Source: Deltaproteobacteria bacterium (GTDB taxonomy: Bacteria; Desulfobacterota; Dissulfuribacteria; Dissulfuribacterales; QOAL01). Taken from it: a stretch of 34,184 bases of DNA. The notes beneath the pieces were generated by a model, which was not told the origin of the DNA, did not search any database, and saw only the letters and a list, made by a program, of their open reading frames with translations. How positions within the stretch are numbered: position 1 is the first letter of the stretch; each line of letters starts with the position of its first letter. This document shows positions 14,174-21,017 of the stretch, one piece after another. The stretch lies in contig JALWYS010000200.1 of the NCBI GenBank assembly GCA_027003115.1, forward strand, positions 1 to 34,184, in the 5' to 3' direction. The position numbers were made by a program, and so were the translations under genes.

Positions 14174-16549
14174 ATGAAAGGCTACTTTCAAAACATCCTT
14201 CAACTGATTGGAAATACGCCCCTTGTGGAGCTCAGGCGTGTAAATCCCCACAAACGGGTAAGGATCCTGGTAAAACTTGAATCCTTCAATCCTGGCGGCT
14301 CAATAAAGGACAGGATAGCCCTGAACATGATCGAGGCGGCTGAACGTCGTGGGGAGCTAACCAAGGACAAGGTCGTCCTTGAAGCAAGTAGCGGCAACAC
14401 AGGAATAGGTCTCGCCCTTGTTTGTGCAGTAAAGGGCTACAGGTGCCTGATTGCCATGAGCGAGGGGGCAAGCCTTGAAAGAAGAAAGATAATGAAGGCC
14501 TATGGGGCGGAGATACTCCTTACCCCTGCAAGGCTCGGCACCGACGGGGCCATAGAGGCAGTCTACAAGCTTTTCAGAGAAAACCCGGAAAAATACTTCC
14601 TTACTGACCAGTTCAACAACCCGGACAACTGGAAAACCCATTACAACACCACTGCACCTGAAATATGGGAACAGACAGGTGGTGAACTGGATGCGGTTGT
14701 TGCAACCATGGGCACAACAGGGACTCTCATGGGCCTTGCCCGAAAATTCAAGGAGATGGCCCCCAATGTGGCGGTAATCGGGGTGGAGCCATACCTTGGA
14801 CACGCCATCCAGGGCCTAAAAAACATGAAGGAGTCCTACAAGCCAGGGATATTTGACAAGAAGCTCCCTGATAAAATCATACACTGCCACGATGATGAGG
14901 CCTTTGAAATGGCAAGGCGTCTTGCCAGGGAGGAAGGTATCTTTGTCGGCATGAGTTCAGGGGCTGCGGTTTCTGCCGCCATTGAGGTGACCTCCCACAT
15001 GGATTCAGGCACTGTCGTGGCAATCCTTCCTGACGGTGGAGAAAGATACTTAAGCACAGAGCTCTTTGCCTATGAAGAAGGAAACAAGGAAGAGTCAAAA
15101 ATCTTGAGGCTCTTTAATACTAAGGGACATAAAAAGGAGGTTTTCGAACCCTTAAGGCCAGGAAAGGCTAGCATATACTCGTGCGGTCCAACTGCATGCG
15201 AATACATTGATCTTTCTATGGCACGAAGGGTGGTCACGGCAGATCTTCTTAGAAGGACCCTTGATTACCTGGGCTACGAAGTAACCCACGTCATGAACAT
15301 AACGGACATAGATGACAGGACTATAAATGCTGCCTTTCAAATGGGCATGGATCTCAAGGGGCTTACACAGAAATATGCCAAGGCCTTTTTTGAGGACATC
15401 TCTAGACTTAACGTTAAGAAGGCTACACACTATCCCCTTGCCAGTGAACATGTTGAAGATATGGTCAAAACCACTAGCAAGCTTATTGAGAAGGGTTATG
15501 CCTACCAACGTCATGGTTCCGTATATTTTGACGTGTCAAAACTCCAGGGATACGGGGCCCTTTCTGGCGTAAAACTCGATGCCATTGACATTGGAAGAAC
15601 CGTTGACCTTGACGAGTACGAAAAGGACAGCCCTCTTGATTTCACCCTCTTTAAAAGGGTTAGCCTCCAGGAGCTTAAAATAGGCATAGGCTACGAGACA
15701 CCCTGGGGGATGGCAAGGCCTGGATGGCATATAGAGTGTGCGGCCATGTCGAGAAAGTACCTTGGCGACTACTTTGATATCCACACCTGTGGCACTAATC
15801 TCCTCTTCCCTCACCACGAAAACGAAGTGGCTATTGCAAGAGCACTTACTGGCAAGGGTCTGGCTAGGTTCTGGCTGCACAGCGAAATGGTCCTTTTCAA
15901 GGGAAAAAAGATGTCTGCCAACCATGAAGACAGGGTTACCATTAGGGAGCTTTTTGAAAAGGGCTTTTCAGGAAGGTCCATCAGGTTTTACCTCTTGCGG
16001 AGCCACTACAGAAAGGCCATCAACTTCACCATGAAAAGCCTTCAGGAGTCATGCAAGGCCCTTGCCCGCATGGACACCTTCAAGGAAGACCTTACAAGCT
16101 GCCTTCTTCTTGAACCTGAGAGGGAGCCATCTGGGCACGTCACCCAGGAGATAGATCTCCTTTGCTCCCGTTTTCTTTCTTGCATGCTGGACGATCTAAA
16201 CACCTCTGGAGCCATGGGGGCGCTCTTTTCTTTCATAAAGAAGATAAACCCCCTTATTACTGCCGGGCAGATAAGCGGGCAGGAATCCTCGCTCATTCTC
16301 GAAAAGCTCCAGGAAATAGACACGATCCTCGGACTTCTTCATGTAAAAACCACGAAACCCCAGGTGCCAGAAAAAGTGCTTGCCCTTTTGAAAGAGAGGG
16401 AGACGGCCCGGAAACAGAGGGACTTCAAGAGGTCGGATAAGCTTAGAAAAGAACTTATGGAACTTGGCTTTGAGGTGATAGACACCAAAAATGGCCCCAG
16501 GATAAGGCACATCAGATCAGCACCCTGCCAGGCTGGTGGAGATGCCTAA
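14174..16549 (+). CDS. Cysteine synthase fused to a CysRS-like domain with lost signature motifs
   Basis: The protein has 791 residues from ATG 14174; ATG 14150 and TTG 14132 are alternatives and none has a good ribosome site. I chose 14174 because MKGYFQNILQLIGNTPLVEL is the normal start of cysteine synthases. Residues 1-305 form a PLP fold II cysteine synthase: NPGGSIKDR (PLP lysine about 45), SSGNTGIG, GTTGTLMG and the SSGAA/PDGGERY end. Residues 310-791 align with cysteinyl-tRNA synthetase: NITDIDD, RPGWHIEC and FPHHENE, with the zinc ligands Cys, Cys, His and Glu all kept. The HIGH motif is DLSM (about 346-349) and KMSKS is KMSAN (about 579-583), so ordinary tRNA charging is doubtful. 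The cysteine synthase half looks active. Its end overlaps murJ by 14 bases. I recall such fusions in Geobacter-like bacteria; a separate cysS is expected elsewhere. Confidence 0.88.
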   Translation: MKGYFQNILQLIGNTPLVELRRVNPHKRVRILVKLESFNPGGSIKDRIALNMIEAAERRGELTKDKVVLEASSGNTGIGLALVCAVKGYRCLIAMSEGASLERRKIMKAYGAEILLTPARLGTDGAIEAVYKLFRENPEKYFLTDQFNNPDNWKTHYNTTAPEIWEQTGGELDAVVATMGTTGTLMGLARKFKEMAPNVAVIGVEPYLGHAIQGLKNMKESYKPGIFDKKLPDKIIHCHDDEAFEMARRLAREEGIFVGMSSGAAVSAAIEVTSHMDSGTVVAILPDGGERYLSTELFAYEEGNKEESKILRLFNTKGHKKEVFEPLRPGKASIYSCGPTACEYIDLSMARRVVTADLLRRTLDYLGYEVTHVMNITDIDDRTINAAFQMGMDLKGLTQKYAKAFFEDISRLNVKKATHYPLASEHVEDMVKTTSKLIEKGYAYQRHGSVYFDVSKLQGYGALSGVKLDAIDIGRTVDLDEYEKDSPLDFTLFKRVSLQELKIGIGYETPWGMARPGWHIECAAMSRKYLGDYFDIHTCGTNLLFPHHENEVAIARALTGKGLARFWLHSEMVLFKGKKMSANHEDRVTIRELFEKGFSGRSIRFYLLRSHYRKAINFTMKSLQESCKALARMDTFKEDLTSCLLLEPEREPSGHVTQEIDLLCSRFLSCMLDDLNTSGAMGALFSFIKKINPLITAGQISGQESSLILEKLQEIDTILGLLHVKTTKPQVPEKVLALLKERETARKQRDFKRSDKLRKELMELGFEVIDTKNGPRIRHIRSAPCQAGGDA

Positions 16550-18131
16550 CAAAAAGGAGACCAGCGCGCTACGTGTGGCAAGATCTGCCAAATCCGTAAG
16601 CGCTGCCGTTTTCCTTTCTCGCATCTTTGGGCTTGTAAGGGAACAGGTCCTTGCCGTCCTTTTTGGCGCTGGAACCCAGATGGACGCCTTTGTGGTGGCC
16701 TTCAGGATTCCAAACCTGCTTAGAGACCTTTTTGCAGAAGGCGCCCTTAGCTCTGCCTTTGTCACGGTATTTACAGAATATGAGCAGAAAAAGAGCAAGG
16801 AAGAAACAAACCGCCTTGTAAGCAACGTCTTTACTGCCATCTTCCTGATACTTGCAGCCATCTGCATTCTAGGCATGGTCTTTTCCAAGGAGCTGGTCCT
16901 CATTATGGCCCCTGAATTCTCCCAGGTGACAGGAAAGGTCATGCTTACCACAAATTTAACCCGCATAATGTTTCCTTTCCTCTTGATGATCTCACTTGCA
17001 GCCCTTCTCATGGGGCTTTTGAACACTAGGGGCTACTTTTTCATACCCTCGTTTGCATCAAGCTGCTTCAACCTTGGCTCCATTATAGTTGGCGGGGGGC
17101 TTGCGATTCTAATACCTTCCCTTGGCTACCCTGCTATTTACGGCATGGCCATTGGCACCCTGGCAGGAGGTGCGCTCCAGCTCCTTATCCAGACCCCGGC
17201 CTTTAAAAAGGAGGGATTTCGAATAAGGCCCTTCCTGGATCTCAAAGACCCAGGCCTTAGAAAGATTGGCAAACTGGTGGTGCCGGCCATTGTGGGGCTT
17301 TCTGCCACACAAATAAATATTTTTGTAAACACAAACTTTGCATCAAGGTGCGCAGAGGGAAGTGTGGCCTGGCTGAACTATGCATTCAGGCTCATGCAGT
17401 TTCCCATTGGGCTCTTTGGAGTGGCCCTTTCCGTTGCCACTCTTCCAATGGTGGCGAAACAGGCGGCACAGGGCAGGATCAGTGAGCTTGGAGACACCCT
17501 CGTCTCCTCCCTTACCCTTGCCTTTGCCCTTACGCTGCCTGCGGCAGTGGGGCTTTGGTTACTTGCAGAGCCAATTATTGCACTCATCTTCCAACATGGA
17601 CACTTTACCTATTTTGACACACAGATGACTGGCCAGGCACTTAAGTTCTATGCAGTGGGACTTATGGCTTACTCTGCAGTAAAGATAATCGTGCCTGTTT
17701 ACTACGCGCTCAATGACACCAAGTGGCCTGTTGTTGCAAGCTTCATCTCCGTTGCCCTAAATATCGTTATCATCCTCCTTACCTTGGAGAGGTTCCAGCA
17801 CAGGGCAATAGCCCTGTCCACCTCCATGACCATAATATTCAACTTTGTCTTCCTCTCAATTATCCTTTACAAAAAAATTGGTGGATACCCGGTTGCAAGG
17901 CTACTTGCCTCCCTTTTCAAGATAGCCATTTCTTCTGCCATTATGGCCTTTGCAGTGATCTTAACCCAGGAACTCTTCACCTACGGTTCAGGCATGTCTG
18001 CACTCTTACTGCAGGTTTTTTCAGGGGTTCTGGCTGGTGTTATTGTCTACTTAGCAAGTGTCAGTGTTCTTGATTTAAAGGAGGCAAGGGAGATCATGTC
18101 AAAAATTTTCAAAATAGTCACCAAGACCTAA
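16536..18131 (+). CDS. murJ: Lipid II flippase MurJ (MviN family)
   Basis: The protein has 531 residues with about 14 membrane segments, the normal size. Characteristic N-terminal sequence: AAVFLSRIFGLVREQVLA, GAGTQMDAFVVAFRIPNLLR and FAEGALSSAFVTVF, including the conserved Arg residues of the central cavity. Later FVNTNFAS, PIGLFGVALSVATLP and YYALNDTKWP are also typical. It flips lipid II across the inner membrane for peptidoglycan synthesis. The start is GTG 16536 or ATG 16542, both overlapping the end of the fusion gene, so translation is probably coupled. No plus-strand terminator follows: the nearest hairpin (18286-18312) has its T tract on the minus strand. Confidence 0.95.
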   Translation: MEMPNKKETSALRVARSAKSVSAAVFLSRIFGLVREQVLAVLFGAGTQMDAFVVAFRIPNLLRDLFAEGALSSAFVTVFTEYEQKKSKEETNRLVSNVFTAIFLILAAICILGMVFSKELVLIMAPEFSQVTGKVMLTTNLTRIMFPFLLMISLAALLMGLLNTRGYFFIPSFASSCFNLGSIIVGGGLAILIPSLGYPAIYGMAIGTLAGGALQLLIQTPAFKKEGFRIRPFLDLKDPGLRKIGKLVVPAIVGLSATQINIFVNTNFASRCAEGSVAWLNYAFRLMQFPIGLFGVALSVATLPMVAKQAAQGRISELGDTLVSSLTLAFALTLPAAVGLWLLAEPIIALIFQHGHFTYFDTQMTGQALKFYAVGLMAYSAVKIIVPVYYALNDTKWPVVASFISVALNIVIILLTLERFQHRAIALSTSMTIIFNFVFLSIILYKKIGGYPVARLLASLFKIAISSAIMAFAVILTQELFTYGSGMSALLLQVFSGVLAGVIVYLASVSVLDLKEAREIMSKIFKIVTKT

Positions 18132-18133
18132 AC

Positions 18134-18236
18134 TTAAACTTGGGCCTCGGCCTCAGTAACACCAAGAAGGCTGTATACATCCTAATATCTGGTTTGTTCT
18201 TCATGATCTCACCTTACAGGAAATTTTATGCTGCTA
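18134..18236 (-). pseudogene. Decayed C-terminal fragment of a CBS-domain gene
   Basis: Read on the minus strand, this stretch ends GVTEAEAQV-stop preceded by VYSLL, close to the end of the intact CBS protein at 26556 (VLDLLGVIEAQA). Nucleotide similarity is clear over the last 45-50 bases, including a shared AACACCAAGAAGG-type core. Further upstream IKFPV and GEIMKN match IKEMPV and GHIIKN of the intact protein, but they lie in different frames with an in-frame TAG between, so at least one frameshift separates them. No start is present. It looks like the remnant of a duplicated CBS gene stranded between murJ and the TSUP gene. Confidence 0.55.
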
Positions 18237-18434
18237 TCCAATGGTATTGGCTGTAAACCTTTTTAAAATTTATTGCAAAAAAAAACGGCAGTAGTATCAA
18301 AAACTACTGCCGCTCAATAAGCATATTATTTAGCAAGCTAGTCAGCGTCAATACATTAATGATATCGGGCAACTGACCATGCCGACTACCTTTTCTGTCA
18401 AATTTTAAAGTAAAAGTCTCCTGGTGTCCAGCTG
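18237..18434. other. Noncoding 3' region of the TSUP gene
   Basis: This stretch has no supported gene. It contains the terminator at 18277-18312 and about 120 bases between it and the minus-strand stop at 18435. The terminator is thus well downstream of the stop codon, giving a long 3' untranslated region with no further clear hairpin. Confidence 0.5.
18277..18312 (-). terminator. Rho-independent terminator of the TSUP gene at 18435
   Basis: On the minus strand CGGCAGTAG (18312-18304) pairs perfectly over nine bases with CTACTGCCG (18294-18286) around a nine-base loop, followed by nine Ts (18285-18277). It is the strongest hairpin in the window. It ends transcription from the promoter at 20091-20119. 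Confidence 0.9.
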
Positions 18435-19748
18435 CTACAAACCTTCCGCCCTTGCCTGGAGCATCCCCCGAATCATGGCCACAGAAATGATTATTCCTGC
18501 AGCAGCAAGGGCAGCAACCAATGCCCAAAAGCTAATGGCGTCATACAATGCAGCAGTTTCCGGAGACAATGGCGAACGCAGACCAAGTTGTGCCAGGTAT
18601 TCAGGAATCTTGGCACCTCGGCTGACTGAAACTATTAGCATGACCGCACCCATGACTACCTTGATCATGTAGTCCTTTACGTAGGTTGTACCAAGTGCAC
18701 CGAGCTGCACGCCGAAAAGGGATGCAGCAAGGATCAAGACAGTAAGCCTTATATCAATGAGTCCACTAAGACCCCACTGGATGGAACCCCACATTCCCAT
18801 GACAAATGCGATTACCAGTTCGGTGGCGCTTGCCACAACAGCTGATGCTCCGATGACATAGATAAGGCCGGGAACCCCTATGAAGCCGCCCACAGCAATA
18901 GTTGCTGCAAGCATACCAGTGGCTACACCTACAGGAAGGGTAAACCAAAGAGAAATAGTTATACCTGCCTGCTTGAAATGTATCATGGGCGGAATATTGA
19001 TTTTCTGAAGGGCAAGGGCGATTTTGGTGGTCTCTGTCTCCTTACCCCCCTTCTGAAGCTTATAGGCGTCATAGAGGACATAGCCGCCCACAACTACCAG
19101 TACGATTACGAACATGAGGCTCACGTAAAGGTTGGAGCCGGCATTCCCCCAATGATCAAGTATGTATTTTTGTATCTGGATACCTATCTGAACACCTATG
19201 ATGGCTGAAATTGCCATGACCAGTCCGAGCTTCACATCTGCCTGACCATATTTCCAGCGTTTGTATGCTCCAACCATTGCCTTGGGAAACTTGTGACACA
19301 TGTTGCTGGCAACTGCAACGGCACCTGGGACCCCAAGGGACATCATGGACGGAGTGAGTACAAATGCGCCTCCAGAGCCAATAAAGCCGCTGAGGAGCCC
19401 GCCAATAAGGCCCACTATTAAAAGGGCTACAACCTTACTGGCCGGTATGTCTATGAACATGATAGAGACGTGCTTGACCTCGTCTGTGATCTCATGCCCC
19501 TCGGTCTTCAGGGTAACTAGGACCTTCCTGTTCATGGGAATATCTTCTGCCTTCATATCCTCGGGCAGTTTGAGCGTTCTTTCCACACCGGTAACATCCA
19601 TCTTGAACACAGCAGTGTGGTCCGGGTTCACCTTTAAAAAGAATCCCTTGATAAGGTTTTTAGGCGGTCCACCGCCTCCTGCCAGCACCGCACTTGCTGT
19701 AAAACAGCAGACCAGTATGATTGCTAAAGCTATAAAAAGACGTTTCAT
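18435..19748 (-). CDS. TSUP-family permease with N-terminal secreted domain
   Basis: The protein has 437 residues, longer than the usual 250-300 of TauE/SafE permeases. A signal peptide (about 1-23, AVLAGGGG) is followed by a small extracytoplasmic domain (about 25-100: NPDHTAVFKMDVTGVERTL, LPEDMKAEDIPMNRKVLVTL). About nine membrane segments follow, with the two TSUP signatures LSGFIGSGGAFVLTPSM (about 118) and ATIAVGGFIGVPGL (about 285). A charged cytoplasmic loop lies near 225-245. It has GAGG upstream of the ATG. It follows the 79-residue membrane protein by 49 bases under the same promoter, and a terminator closes the unit. Substrate unknown, with sulfite-like anions most often proposed for the family. 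The N-terminal domain may play the part of the separate partner protein at 3252. Confidence 0.88.
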   Translation of the reverse strand: MKRLFIALAIILVCCFTASAVLAGGGGPPKNLIKGFFLKVNPDHTAVFKMDVTGVERTLKLPEDMKAEDIPMNRKVLVTLKTEGHEITDEVKHVSIMFIDIPASKVVALLIVGLIGGLLSGFIGSGGAFVLTPSMMSLGVPGAVAVASNMCHKFPKAMVGAYKRWKYGQADVKLGLVMAISAIIGVQIGIQIQKYILDHWGNAGSNLYVSLMFVIVLVVVGGYVLYDAYKLQKGGKETETTKIALALQKINIPPMIHFKQAGITISLWFTLPVGVATGMLAATIAVGGFIGVPGLIYVIGASAVVASATELVIAFVMGMWGSIQWGLSGLIDIRLTVLILAASLFGVQLGALGTTYVKDYMIKVVMGAVMLIVSVSRGAKIPEYLAQLGLRSPLSPETAALYDAISFWALVAALAAAGIIISVAMIRGMLQARAEGL

Positions 19749-19797
19749 TGCTGTTGCCTCCTCTTAAATTTTACCGAATGCTTTCTCTCTCGAAAGA

Positions 19798-20037
19798 TTA
19801 ATGGCCGCCCTTGGGCTCGATCCCTAGCAATGAAAGGAAATTGCTGGCAAAGGTTCCGTGCACAAAAGAAAACACAAGGGCCGTTCCCACCGGATATACC
19901 GTATGCCACCCTCCCATGGTATAAGTGGTTGTCACCCAGTCAACATTTGAAAACAGTAAATAATACAGTGCTCCGGACAGGGCGCCGAAAATTAAGGTTT
20001 TGATGACCAGCGGGCCTTTGGATTTTTTCTGTTCCAT
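19798..20037 (-). CDS. Small membrane protein upstream of a TSUP permease
   Basis: The protein has 79 residues, with two hydrophobic segments (about 12-27, IKTLIFGALSGALYYL, and about 47-68). Tryptophan- and tyrosine-rich sequence between them (VDWVTTTYTMGGWHTVY) could sit in the periplasm. The tail is PKGGH. The ATG is 10 bases after GGGGGG. It is the first gene of the TSUP unit, with a good promoter about 55-80 bases upstream. I do not recognise the family. Position suggests an accessory subunit of the permease. Confidence 0.75.
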   Translation of the reverse strand: MEQKKSKGPLVIKTLIFGALSGALYYLLFSNVDWVTTTYTMGGWHTVYPVGTALVFSFVHGTFASNFLSLLGIEPKGGH

Positions 20038-20363
20038 AATGGTACATCCCCCCTTTTTTCAGAATGAATCCTTATTCACAAGCAGCCACAGTTTTAGACC
20101 CAAGTCATGTGCCTGTCAAGTTTCCTTGAAAAATTTTCACAAACTTCCCCAGGAGTTATAAATGGTTATTTCTACATAAAATCTAAATAATTTCTCAAGC
20201 CGGTGTGCTTTATTTTGGAACAAAAACTTTTCTTATTAGTTAGAATGCAAAAAGGCCTGACAAAGGTACATTATAAAAATGCAATTGGAGTAAGAACCTG
20301 ATAAAATTATTTTGATAAAATATGTTCAGAGTGGAAAAAGCGGAAAAATTCTGGAGTCAGACT
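20038..20363. other. Divergent intergenic region upstream of TSUP unit and phosphatase
   Basis: This holds the minus-strand promoter at 20091-20119 and must also hold the promoter for the plus-strand phosphatase gene at 20364, for which I found no convincing pair. The 20150-20320 part is very AT-rich. No ORF or terminator. Confidence 0.5.
20091..20119 (-). promoter_or_regulatory. Sigma-70-type promoter for the 79-residue protein and TSUP gene
   Basis: On the minus strand TTGACA (20119-20114), a 17-base spacer and TAAAAC (20096-20091) form a perfect -35 with a fair -10. Transcription would start near 20084, giving a leader of about 45 bases before the ATG at 20037. Confidence 0.55.
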
Positions 20364-21017
20364 ATGAGGTCAGGCAGGATAATAGCTGTTGGGGATATTC
20401 ACGGCTGCATCAATAAACTCAAGGATCTTCTCCGGCGCCTTTCCATCCGGGATACAGATACCGTGATATTTCTAGGAGATTACATAGGCAGGGGGCCCAG
20501 TTCAAAGGATGTGATTTCCACGCTGGTGGAACTCAAAAAAAGATACCAAAGAATAATCTGCCTTCTTGGAAACCATGAAAACCTTCTGCTGGAATATGTC
20601 AGGTCTCCAGATGAAATCCTTATTCCTTACCTGAGACAGCAAAGTATCGAGGCATTCCTAAGAAGTTACGGACAGAAAGACCTGAGCCATCTCCACGAGC
20701 TCTCATTCATGCCCAAGGAACACGTAGAATTTTTGAAGTCCCTGGAGCTCTTTCATGTTGAACAGGATTATATATTCGTTCACGCAGGCATCATGCCTGG
20801 GCTTCCCCTGGAAAAGCACACAGCCATGGAATTTTGCGAAATAAGAGACGTATTCCTGGATTCAGATGTTGAGATCGATAAAACTGTTGTCTTCGGCCAC
20901 ACACCCTTTGAGCTTCCCCTGGTAACAAAGGACAAGATCGGGATCGACACAGGAGCCGTTTACGGTAACCTTCTGACCGCGGTTGTCCTTCCGGAGATGA
21001 AATTTTTTCACACCTGA
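20364..21017 (+). CDS. PPP-family metallophosphatase, serine/threonine or symmetrical-dinucleotide type
   Basis: The protein has 217 residues from ATG 20364, seven bases after GGAG; the ATG at 20322 has no ribosome site. Motifs in order: VGDIHGC (metal Asp and His), FLGDYIGRGP (second metal Asp, phosphate Arg), LLGNHEN (metal Asn, catalytic His), a late HAG and FGHTP. This is the PPP/calcineurin-like superfamily, as in PrpA/PrpE and ApaH. The usual GDxxDRG motif reads GDYIGRG: the Asp that normally pairs with the catalytic His is Gly, so activity may be weak or altered. It converges on, and overlaps by 10 bases, the 3' end of a dikinase-like phosphotransferase gene. Inference: it could remove phosphate placed by that system; nucleotide or protein substrates cannot be told apart. 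Confidence 0.88.
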   Translation: MRSGRIIAVGDIHGCINKLKDLLRRLSIRDTDTVIFLGDYIGRGPSSKDVISTLVELKKRYQRIICLLGNHENLLLEYVRSPDEILIPYLRQQSIEAFLRSYGQKDLSHLHELSFMPKEHVEFLKSLELFHVEQDYIFVHAGIMPGLPLEKHTAMEFCEIRDVFLDSDVEIDKTVVFGHTPFELPLVTKDKIGIDTGAVYGNLLTAVVLPEMKFFHT

